This document shows positions 56,904 through 64,000 of a stretch of 64,000 nt of DNA, one piece after another. The notes beneath the pieces were generated by a model. That model had not been told where the DNA came from. It did not search any database and was given only the letters and a program-made list of their open reading frames with translations. The translations under genes were made by a program, and so were the position numbers. The stretch is from Thermosynechococcaceae cyanobacterium Okahandja. Lineage in GTDB: Bacteria > Cyanobacteriota > Cyanobacteriia > Thermosynechococcales > Thermosynechococcaceae. Every line of letters starts with the position of its first letter. Within the stretch, counting starts at the first letter, position 1. Where the stretch lies: NCBI GenBank assembly GCA_041530395.1, contig CP136945.1, forward strand, positions 992,001-1,056,000, written 5' to 3'.

Positions 56904-58136
56904 TTAAGGGACAAAGCGCAGGAACTTTTTTTTACCCACTTGCAGCACTTGGTTCACGTAGGTCTCCGGCGCATTTAGGGTAAAGTCAACATCCGTTATT
57001 TTTTCGCTGTTGAGGCGCACGCCGCCGCCTTGGATCTGCCGCCGCGCTTCACTACTGCTCGGGCACAGGCCCGTCTGACTCAGGACGTAGGTGAGCTTGA
57101 CGGGGAACGTAAATTGACTCAGGGCATACTCCGGAATCGAGCCTGCTTGCGTCGTTTGGCCTTGGGTAACAATTGCGGCCAGTTCCGCTTGGGTTTGCAG
57201 GGCTAACTCGCGGCCATGGTACTGACTAACAACCTCGAGGGCAAGCGCCTTCTGGCGATCGCGAGGATTCGTGGGCAATGCCTCAAGGGGCAGATCCGTT
57301 AGCAGTTCGATGTATTGATTCACAAGGGCATCGGGAATTTTCTCCAGTTTCGAGTACATACTGGCGGCAGACTCCCTGAGGGCCACGTAATTGCCCAGCG
57401 ATTTTGACATTTTCTGTACACCATCGGTGCCCACCAAAATTGGCATCAACAGGCCAAACTGAACCGTGGGGAGGCCAAAGTGGCGCTGTAAATCGCGACC
57501 CACGGCAATATTAAACTTTTGATCGGTGCCCCCTAGCTCCACATCTGCGGCCACCGCCACCGAGTCGTAGCCCTGCATCAAGGGATAGAGAAATTCGTGC
57601 AAAAAAATGGGGGTTTCCTTGGCGTAGCGCTCGGCAAACCCCTCCTTGGCCAACATTTGGCTGACGGTCATGGTGCCCAATAGCTCAAGAATTTTGCGCA
57701 GATCCAGCCCCGCGAGCCACTCCGAGTTATAGCGAATTTCTAGCCGTCCGGGGGTCTCAAAATCCAGAATGGGGCGCACCTGATCAAGGTAGGTTTGCAC
57801 ATTGCGGCCTACCTCCTCTGCCGTCAGTTGCGGGCGTACCTCCGACTTGCCGGTAGGGTCGCCAATTTGCGCGGTAAAGTCGCCCATAATCAACACGGCA
57901 CAATGACCCGCATCCTGAAACTGCCGTAATTTGCGCAAGACAATACTGTGGCCTAAGTGAATATCGCTACCGGTGGGGTCAATGCCCAGCTTAATCCGCA
58001 GGGGGCGATCGGTGTGGCGCAGCGCCGCCCAAAGGTTTTCATGGCGTTGATCCGAATTCGGGACATGGGGAAAGGTTTCAACAACGCCCCGCTGGAGGCG
58101 GGCAAGGGTGCCCTCAAGGTCTGCGCTCATGTTCAT
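56904..58136 (-). CDS. tyrS: Tyrosyl-tRNA synthetase
   Basis: Class I synthetase charging tRNA-Tyr. The 410-residue product has the HIGH-type motif in [18 protein letters not shown], the tyrosine pocket ([20 protein letters not shown]), [15 protein letters not shown] as the KMSKS loop, and a C-terminal S4 RNA-binding domain ([17 protein letters not shown]). The KMSKS-bearing long form belongs to the TyrZ-type branch. Three closely spaced starts (GTG 58154, ATG 58136, ATG 58130) are possible; an AGAGAA stretch precedes the two ATGs. It is probably first in an operon with the coiled-coil, M16 peptidase and ccdA genes, and diverges from the PBP gene. Confidence 0.95.
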   Translation of the reverse strand: MNMSADLEGTLARLQRGVVETFPHVPNSDQRHENLWAALRHTDRPLRIKLGIDPTGSDIHLGHSIVLRKLRQFQDAGHCAVLIMGDFTAQIGDPTGKSEVRPQLTAEEVGRNVQTYLDQVRPILDFETPGRLEIRYNSEWLAGLDLRKILELLGTMTVSQMLAKEGFAERYAKETPIFLHEFLYPLMQGYDSVAVAADVELGGTDQKFNIAVGRDLQRHFGLPTVQFGLLMPILVGTDGVQKMSKSLGNYVALRESAASMYSKLEKIPDALVNQYIELLTDLPLEALPTNPRDRQKALALEVVSQYHGRELALQTQAELAAIVTQGQTTQAGSIPEYALSQFTFPVKLTYVLSQTGLCPSSSEARRQIQGGGVRLNSEKITDVDFTLNAPETYVNQVLQVGKKKFLRFVP

Positions 58137-58237
58137 CAATTCTCTGTTGGTCACGTTTGTTGGAACATTTCTGGCCTAGGATGGCTATGATAACAATCAA
58201 TGGCGATCGCCGGGCACAATGACTGCCGTATTCCTCG

Positions 58238-60217
58238 ATGCCCCCTGCCAGCCCCTCAGTTAGGAGTGAGGACATTACCGCCGTGTCAACCACTACCCTT
58301 GGCCAGCAGCGCCCCCAAACGCGCCCCCAAGACGAAAACTTCTGGCGCGGCGTTCTCCGCATTGCCAATCGCACCTTTTTAGTCGGCATGACCCTTGGTT
58401 CAGCAGCTTTGGGAGGCGGTCTCCTTGGCTTGGCCGTCAGTTTTCGTAACCTTCCTGATGTGCGATCGCTGCGGGGCTACATTCCCAGCGAAACCACCCA
58501 TATCTACGATGCCAAAGGCACCCTCCTTGTGAGCTTACACGATGAAGAAAATCGTGAAGTCGTGCCCCTGCATCAAATTTCGCCCAACCTAAAGCTGGCG
58601 GTGATGGCGATCGAGGATAGTAGCTTTTATCAACATCGGGGCATTAACCCGATTGGTATTTCTCGCGCCTTGGTGGTGAACCTCACCTCTGGCCGCACCG
58701 CCCAAGGGGGGTCAACCCTGACGATGCAATTGGTGAAAAACCTGTTTCTGTCGCCGGATCGGTCTTTCAGCCGCAAAGTGGCCGAAGCGGTCTTAGCCAT
58801 GCGTCTCGAGCAAATTTTCACCAAAGACCAAATTTTGGAGATGTACCTCAACCAAGTGTATTGGGGACACAACACCTACGGCGTGCAAACGGCGGCTCAA
58901 AGCTATTTCAAAAAATCAGCGGCAGACTTAACCCTTGGCGAAGCCGCACTGATGGCTGGGATTATTCAAGCGCCTGAAGCGTTTAGCCCCTTTGTGGATC
59001 TTGAGACCGCTAAGGAGCGTCAGCGACTCGTGCTCGATCGCATGGTTGAGTTGGCGTGGATCACGCCCCAAGAGGCCGCGGCAGCAGCCCAAGAACCGCT
59101 TGAACTAGGGGAAATTACCTCATTTCAGCGCAGTCGCAGTCCATGGATTACCGATGCAGTACTCCAAGAGCTAACCCAGCAATTTGGCCGTGAAGCGGTC
59201 ATTCGCGGTGGGATGCGCGTGCAAAGTAGCCTAGATATGAACCTGCAACAAATGGCTGAGGCGGCAGTCCAACGGGGGTTTGCCAGCCTACGGGCCAGTG
59301 GTATCCGCGCCGATCAGCTGGCCTTGGCTGCTGTGGATCCGCGTACCCATTACGTCAAAGCCTTAGTGGGCGGTGTGGACTACAATCGCAGTCAGTTTAA
59401 CCGCGCCACCCAAGCCATGCGTCAACCGGGATCGGCGTTCAAGCCCTTTGTCTTTTACGCCGCCTATGCCAGTGGCAACTACACCCCTGATTCGTCGATT
59501 AATGACTCCCCCGTCAGCTATCGCGACGGCATGGGACGCTATGTGCCCCAAAACTACGATCGCACCTTTATGGGGCCAATGTCGATGCGGATGGCGCTTG
59601 CCACCTCCCGCAACATTCCGGCGATTGTTTTGGGTCAGCAGGTGGGCATTGACCGCGTCATTGAAATCTGCCGTACCCTTGGCATTACTAGCCCGATGCT
59701 GCCGGTGGTCTCCTTGCCCTTAGGCGCGGTGGACTTGACCCCCCTCGAAATGGCAGCCGCCTACGCCACGTTTGCCAACAATGGCTGGCAGTCCCCCACC
59801 ACAACAATTATTCAGGTCACGGATAACAGCGGCCATTTGCTCTTGGATCACACCCCCCACCCTAAACTGGTTTTAGATCCGTGGGCAGCGGCAGCAACCA
59901 ATAGTACACTGCAAAGCGTGATCACCAGCGGTACCGGCACCGGCGCGAATATTGGCCGCCCGGCAGCGGGTAAAACTGGCACCACCTCCTCAGAGCGGGA
60001 TATTTGGTTTGTGGGCTATGTGCCCCAACTGTCGGCGGCGGTTTGGGCTGGGAATGACAACTATGCGCCCCTAGGACAGGGTGCTACTGGTGGCGGCTTT
60101 ATGGCTCCCATCTGGCGCGACTTTATGAGCCAAGCCCTCAAAGATGTGCCCGTGGAGAACTTCACGCCCATGTCGAAGTTTCAGCGACCGAAGCCGCAGC
60201 CGCGCAGCAGTAACTAG
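58238..60217 (+). CDS. Class A penicillin-binding protein (PBP1A type)
   Basis: A bifunctional peptidoglycan synthase of up to 659 residues. An N-terminal membrane helix (about residues 46-68) leads to a GT51 glycosyltransferase domain with [20 protein letters not shown] (catalytic Glu), [20 protein letters not shown] and [20 protein letters not shown]. The transpeptidase domain has the serine nucleophile in [14 protein letters not shown] (SxxK), an SRN-like ATSRNIPA and the [10 protein letters not shown] box. All catalytic motifs are intact. The proline-rich tail is short. A GTG at 58268 is an alternative start. Its TAG stop shares CTAG with the stop of convergent hemC. Confidence 0.94.
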   Translation: MPPASPSVRSEDITAVSTTTLGQQRPQTRPQDENFWRGVLRIANRTFLVGMTLGSAALGGGLLGLAVSFRNLPDVRSLRGYIPSETTHIYDAKGTLLVSLHDEENREVVPLHQISPNLKLAVMAIEDSSFYQHRGINPIGISRALVVNLTSGRTAQGGSTLTMQLVKNLFLSPDRSFSRKVAEAVLAMRLEQIFTKDQILEMYLNQVYWGHNTYGVQTAAQSYFKKSAADLTLGEAALMAGIIQAPEAFSPFVDLETAKERQRLVLDRMVELAWITPQEAAAAAQEPLELGEITSFQRSRSPWITDAVLQELTQQFGREAVIRGGMRVQSSLDMNLQQMAEAAVQRGFASLRASGIRADQLALAAVDPRTHYVKALVGGVDYNRSQFNRATQAMRQPGSAFKPFVFYAAYASGNYTPDSSINDSPVSYRDGMGRYVPQNYDRTFMGPMSMRMALATSRNIPAIVLGQQVGIDRVIEICRTLGITSPMLPVVSLPLGAVDLTPLEMAAAYATFANNGWQSPTTTIIQVTDNSGHLLLDHTPHPKLVLDPWAAAATNSTLQSVITSGTGTGANIGRPAAGKTGTTSSERDIWFVGYVPQLSAAVWAGNDNYAPLGQGATGGGFMAPIWRDFMSQALKDVPVENFTPMSKFQRPKPQPRSSN

Positions 60218-61182
60218 CGCTCAGGACGAACCGTCGCAAAAATTTCCGCCAGAATTTCGGCGGCTCCCTGTTCCCGCAGGGTGAGGGCAAGGGTAGTACC
60301 GAGGTCTTCGGCGCTTTTTGGATCACCGGTGACGCTATCTTTGACCAGTTTCTGGCCATCGAGGCTGGCCACCAGTCCGGTGAGGGTAAGTTGCCCCTGC
60401 TCAATCACCGTATGGACACCGATGGGCACTTGGCAGCCCCCTTCTAGTTGTCGCAGGAAGGCACGCTCGGCAAGGCAGCGGGCGGCAGTGTCTGGATCTT
60501 CAAGGGTTTTAATCAGGGTCAGGATCTCGGGGTCATTGCTGCGGCACTCAATGCCAAGGGCACCTTGACCCACCGCATAAAGGGAGATACTGGCGGGCAG
60601 CACCTGACTAATGCGATCGCCAAATCCCAGCCGTCGTAAGCCCGCCACTGCTAAAATCAGGGCATCGTACTCGCCCGCATCTAATTTGGCCAGTCGGGTA
60701 TTGAGGTTGCCGCGCACATCCTTAAACGCCAGATGGGGATAGTGGTGGCGCAGTTGAGCCAGCCGCCGCAGGGAAGAGGTACCAATGACGGTGCCTGCGG
60801 GCAAAGTATCGAGGGTGTGGCCTGCCCATTTTGCCCCCAGCACAAGGGCATCAGCGGGGTCTTCCCGCCGGGTAATGGCCCCCAGCATTAACCCTTCAGG
60901 TAGGTTCGTGGGTAAATCCTTCAGGGAGTGCACAGCCAAGTCGGTGTCGCCCCGCAGCATTGACAGTTCTAGTTCTTTCGTGAACAGCCCCTTATCGCCA
61001 ATTTTGGCCAAGGCAACGTCAAGAATGTTATCCCCTTGGGTGGTCATGGTCACCACTTCAAAGGGGCGATCGCCATGGCGGGCTTGCAGTTGTGCCTGTA
61101 CCCATTCCGTTTGCACGAGGGCCAGTTGACTTTTGCGGGAGCCAATGCGGACAGGCCGCTGGGTGGGGGTGGTAGCAGTCAT
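60214..61182 (-). CDS. hemC: Porphobilinogen deaminase
   Basis: Polymerises four porphobilinogen units into hydroxymethylbilane for heme and chlorophyll synthesis. The 322-residue product shows [20 protein letters not shown], the catalytic region [59 protein letters not shown], and the dipyrromethane cofactor cysteine in [13 protein letters not shown]. All key residues are present. It is monocistronic and convergent with the PBP gene, sharing the stop bases CTAG. The 180 bases upstream, toward the amidase gene, show no other gene. Confidence 0.96.
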   Translation of the reverse strand: MTATTPTQRPVRIGSRKSQLALVQTEWVQAQLQARHGDRPFEVVTMTTQGDNILDVALAKIGDKGLFTKELELSMLRGDTDLAVHSLKDLPTNLPEGLMLGAITRREDPADALVLGAKWAGHTLDTLPAGTVIGTSSLRRLAQLRHHYPHLAFKDVRGNLNTRLAKLDAGEYDALILAVAGLRRLGFGDRISQVLPASISLYAVGQGALGIECRSNDPEILTLIKTLEDPDTAARCLAERAFLRQLEGGCQVPIGVHTVIEQGQLTLTGLVASLDGQKLVKDSVTGDPKSAEDLGTTLALTLREQGAAEILAEIFATVRPER

Positions 61183-61362
61183 AGGGTCAATTCAAGGTTC
61201 GGTGAAGGAAATGGGTATTCAGCACCAAGCCATTATAGGTCGCGCGGATCCCCGCAAGCAAGGCAAATAAAGGGGCGATCCTGCGGCCAAAAGTGTACTA
61301 CACAAAACAACTTGCCTGTTGAATCCATGGCATCCTCAATTCAATGAGGGTGTGAGTGAGCA

Positions 61363-62226
61363 GTGAAAACGCAACGGTTGTGGTTTGGATTCATCCTTGC
61401 CTGTACAGTCATCAGTCTCATCGTCAGCCGTCACTGGTATGCCGAGCACCAACGGGCACGCGCTGAGGCGGCAGCCCATCAACAACTGGTTGTTGAGCTA
61501 GAGCGAGCCTTGCCGCCCCTCAATACGGCTGTACCGATTCCGCTTAACTGCACAGCGGCAACACCTGTTGTTTCCTTAGGCGATGTCCAACGGCTGAGTC
61601 GCCACCGTCCCCGCGAAACTTGGGCGTTGGCTCATCCCTCCAATTATGGCGATCGCGTGGCTGTTGATATTCACGGTCGTACCGTTGATTATCCACTTTT
61701 AGTGGTGCTCCACGAAACCGTCTATAGTGCCGCCAGTGCCATTGACTACTTTCAGACCTATCACAAGCACGATGAAGATCAGGCCAGCTACCATGCCATT
61801 ATTACCCGCAGGGGTGACATTATTTACACCGTCCCTGCCCATAAACGCGCCTATGGAGCGGGGAATTCCGCTTTTAAGGGCGAACAGGTGCAAACCAATC
61901 CGCGGATTGCGCCATCGGTGAATAATTTCGCCTACCACATCTCCCTTGAGACCCCCTTAGATGGCCAACATGAGGGGATGAGCCACAGCGGCTATACGGA
62001 CGCCCAGTATCGCTCTCTGGCATGGCTGGTGAGCCGCACCCAGGTGCCGTGGCAGCGCATTACCACCCACGCCGCGGTTGATTTAGGTGGTGAGCGCGCC
62101 GATCCTCGCAGCTTTGACTGGGCAAGGTTTGAGCAGTACTGGCAGCCCTTTCACCATGTTCAACAGAGCTACTGTGCCCTCTTGGCTAATCGTCAGCCAC
62201 CCTCTGCGCCATCCGAGGCCAGTTAA
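61363..62226 (+). CDS. N-acetylmuramoyl-L-alanine amidase (Amidase_2/PGRP type)
   Basis: A 287-residue exported peptidoglycan hydrolase. A signal anchor (WFGFILACTVISLIVS) precedes a linker and an Amidase_2 domain (about residues 90-250). That domain has LLVVLHETVYSAASAIDYFQ, ASYHAIITRRGDIIYTVPAH, AYHISLETPLDGQ and ITTHAAVDLGGERADPRSFD. The zinc-ligand histidines (LHET, TTHAAVD) and the downstream acidic residue are in place. It would cut the bond between MurNAc and the stem peptide in the periplasm. The start is a GTG; SD-like GTGAG is weak. It is followed 51 bases later by the exchanger gene. Confidence 0.88.
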   Translation: MKTQRLWFGFILACTVISLIVSRHWYAEHQRARAEAAAHQQLVVELERALPPLNTAVPIPLNCTAATPVVSLGDVQRLSRHRPRETWALAHPSNYGDRVAVDIHGRTVDYPLLVVLHETVYSAASAIDYFQTYHKHDEDQASYHAIITRRGDIIYTVPAHKRAYGAGNSAFKGEQVQTNPRIAPSVNNFAYHISLETPLDGQHEGMSHSGYTDAQYRSLAWLVSRTQVPWQRITTHAAVDLGGERADPRSFDWARFEQYWQPFHHVQQSYCALLANRQPPSAPSEAS

Positions 62227-62277
62227 CTTTCCTCAGCCGCAGGCTAGGATAGAGGGGTTTTTGTCAGGGATGCTCCC

Positions 62278-63351
62278 ATGGGCCTGAAACGTATTGTCTC
62301 AATTAGTTTCTTGGTGTTTATTCCCCTCTCCGTTGCTGCCGAAAAATTAGAATGGGGGGCACTCACCGTCTTTATTTTGGCGGCACTGGCCATTGTGCCC
62401 TTGGCTATTTGGCTGAGTACTGCCACTGAAGAGGTTGCCCTTGCCACTGGCCCCACCATTGGCGGGCTATTAAATGCCCTGTTTGGCAATGCCACCGAGT
62501 TAATTATTGCCATTGTTGCTCTGCGGGCGGGCTTAGTGGATATTGTCAAAGCCAGTATTACCGGCACCCTCATTGCCAATTTACTCTTGGTCATGGGGCT
62601 GTCGATGTTTTTGGGAGGCATTCGCTACAAGGAGCAATCCTTTGCGCCGGTGGTGGCGCGGGTCAATGCCTCCTCGATGACCGTGGCGATCGCCGCCATT
62701 TTGCTGCCTGCAATGGTCATCTACACTTCTACTAATGTGCCCCCAGCAGCCATTTCTAAAATGTCCGTTGTGGCCGCCGTGATTTTAATTCTGGTCTATG
62801 GTTTAACGCTCCTGTTTTCGCTTAAAACCCACAGTTACCTCTACGAAGTTAGCCAAGTGGAACTCGCGGATGACGAGGGGCATCACGAAAAGCCCAACCT
62901 GACCCTGTGGATTACGGTGCTGATTATTGCCACGCTGGGGGTGGCCTTTGAGTCAGAAATTTTTGTGGGGGCTGTGGAGTCGGCAACCGAAGGCTTGGGA
63001 CTCACACCTCTGTTTACAGGGGTTATTTTGCTGCCCTTGGTGGGGGGGGCTGCCGAGTACGTCACGGCGGTGGGGGTTGCCCTCAAAGACAATATGGATT
63101 TATCGGTATCCATTGCCCTTGGGTCATCGCTGCTGGTGGCGCTGCTGGTGGCACCGGTGTTGGTGGTAATTGGTCAGGTCATTGGTCAGCCGATGGACTT
63201 GAACTTTAGCCTGTTTGAGGTGGTCACCGTGATTATCTCGGTGGTGATTGCCAATGTGATTAGCCTTGATGGCCGCTCCAACTGGCTGGAGGGGGCGCTG
63301 CTGCTGGCCACCTATGGCATTCTTGGCACGGCCTTCTTTTTCCATACTTAG
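62278..63351 (+). CDS. Calcium/proton exchanger (CAX)
   Basis: An antiporter of the CaCA superfamily, 357 residues and about eleven helices. The two inverted alpha-repeats that bind the cation are visible: GNATELIIAIVALRAGLVDI near residue 72 and GGAAEYVTAVGVALKDNMDL near residue 255. The family's acidic residues (ATEL and AAEY contexts) are present. The central loop is short and acidic (ELADDEGHHEK). It should export Ca2+ (or Mn2+) from the cytoplasm in exchange for protons. Homologues in cyanobacteria have been linked to salt and alkaline tolerance. Its stop overlaps that of the transglutaminase-like gene. Confidence 0.92.
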   Translation: MGLKRIVSISFLVFIPLSVAAEKLEWGALTVFILAALAIVPLAIWLSTATEEVALATGPTIGGLLNALFGNATELIIAIVALRAGLVDIVKASITGTLIANLLLVMGLSMFLGGIRYKEQSFAPVVARVNASSMTVAIAAILLPAMVIYTSTNVPPAAISKMSVVAAVILILVYGLTLLFSLKTHSYLYEVSQVELADDEGHHEKPNLTLWITVLIIATLGVAFESEIFVGAVESATEGLGLTPLFTGVILLPLVGGAAEYVTAVGVALKDNMDLSVSIALGSSLLVALLVAPVLVVIGQVIGQPMDLNFSLFEVVTVIISVVIANVISLDGRSNWLEGALLLATYGILGTAFFFHT

Positions 63352-64000
63352 GCAAGGGGGGAGAGGGGCTGAATCTGAAGTTGGTAGGTCATCGTGGAGG
63401 TAACCCCTTGACCCCGCACCATTCCATGAATGGGTGCCGCATCGCTAGGATCCGCTGCCGCCACAAGGGCAACATGGCGATCGCTCACCGCTAGGCCATG
63501 GGTCGGGTCATAGCCGCGCCAGCCTGCCCCCGGCAGATACACCTCTACCCACGCATGGAGATGGCGCTCTGGATTGTCCGGGTCGCCCTCTTGGTAGCCA
63601 CTGACAAAACGCGCCGCCAGCCCTACCGCGCGGCAGGCATGGATAAACAAAACGGCGGTATCCCGACAGGATCCCTGTTGCTGCTGCCACGTCACACAGG
63701 GCGGCCATGGTGCCCCGGTCTCGCGAATCTGATGCTGGCAGGTGCGGTAAATTTTCTCGTTAAGTGCACTTAAAAAGGGCAGAAGCTGCCCCTCTACCGT
63801 TGCAAGAATTTGCCATGCCAACTGATAGGCCACCGGATCCACCGCCGCTGCCAGATAGGGCTGTAACTCATTGGCTAACCGTTGAGGATAGTTAAAGGGT
63901 AAGGTGGTGGCCCACGGCTCCAGCAGATAGTTAAAGGGATTCTTGCAGTAGGTGGTCACCTCAGAGGTGACTTGAATCATCAAAGTTGTGGTGGGTTCCT
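63348..64000 (-). CDS. Transglutaminase-like domain protein (5' end outside window)
   Basis: The C-terminal 217 or so residues of a transglutaminase/cysteine-protease-fold protein. The catalytic triad context is visible: QQQGSCRDTAVLFIHACRAV (Cys), HLHAWVEVYLPGAGWRGYDP (His and Asp). The frame stays open through the end of the window (reading EPTTTLMIQVTSEVT backwards from 64000), and this family normally has an N-terminal Bact_transglu_N beta domain of about 80-100 residues, so the start lies beyond 64000. These enzymes are often linked to amide-bond cleavage or circularly encoded with DUF403/DUF404 proteins; no such neighbour is visible. It converges on the exchanger gene with overlapping stops. 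Confidence 0.87.
   Translation of the reverse strand, partial: EPTTTLMIQVTSEVTTYCKNPFNYLLEPWATTLPFNYPQRLANELQPYLAAAVDPVAYQLAWQILATVEGQLLPFLSALNEKIYRTCQHQIRETGAPWPPCVTWQQQQGSCRDTAVLFIHACRAVGLAARFVSGYQEGDPDNPERHLHAWVEVYLPGAGWRGYDPTHGLAVSDRHVALVAAADPSDAAPIHGMVRGQGVTSTMTYQLQIQPLSPLA

Overview
The window is chromosomal DNA from a cyanobacterium. It carries psaE (photosystem I), several cyanobacterium-restricted families (DUF3727, DUF3685, DUF4346, DUF3134, an SLH-OprB porin), Mo-nitro_C and ComFB proteins, and many copies of the HIP1 octamer GCGATCGC. Gene content and style suggest a thermophilic unicellular Thermosynechococcus-like organism; that placement is inference.

Layout. 1-1.5 kb: the end of an hsp20 gene, then a decayed zone (stress-protein pseudogene, IS1-family remnant, helicase-like 5' fragment) closed by tRNA-Pro(CGG). 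1.5-25.9 kb: ordinary core genes. These are a PLP decarboxylase, DUF3727, a comFB-cimA-sugar kinase operon, uvrB, psaE, mutM, an operon of Mo-nitro_C/rimO/histidine kinase, a four-gene operon with a diheme cytochrome, a potassium-type channel, DUF3685, an iron-type porin and leuS. Two decayed genes lie among them (downstream of uvrB, and at 14.2-14.7 kb).

25.9-42.8 kb: the accessory region, a surface-polysaccharide locus in two convergent halves. The plus-strand half (26.5-34.5 kb) is strongly AT-rich: a dTDP-sugar ketoisomerase and aminotransferase pair (FdtA/FdtB type), five glycosyltransferases and a methyltransferase with no standard start codon. The minus-strand half (35.8-42.8 kb) has an EpsG/Wzy-type polymerase, a glycosyltransferase, a UDP-sugar dehydrogenase, a UDP-sugar 4-epimerase and a Wzc-like chain-length protein. 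The halves meet at a composite insertion-sequence relic at 34.55-35.78 kb: ISL3-like ends and transposase C-terminus with an IS110 fragment inside. No HIP1 octamer was seen from about 25.0 to 38.0 kb. The region starts beside a broken OLD-family ATPase after leuS and ends near tRNA-Arg(ACG).

43-64 kb: core genes again. They include a sucrose-phosphate-synthase-like glycosyltransferase, metK behind a possible structured leader, mraY, a TamB-like giant protein, an operon of tyrS/coiled-coil/M16 peptidase/ccdA, a class A PBP, hemC, a peptidoglycan amidase, a cation/proton exchanger and the 3' part of a transglutaminase-like gene running off the window.

How the parts act together: the envelope is the main theme. 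Peptidoglycan synthesis and turnover (mraY, PBP1A, amidase), outer-membrane biogenesis (TamB, porin) and exopolysaccharide assembly are all represented. No wholly new system was recognised. The most unusual observations are the composite polysaccharide locus, the methyltransferase with a possible ATT start, the atypical Wzc, the histidine kinase with an eroded ATPase domain, the metK leader and several datable gene relics.
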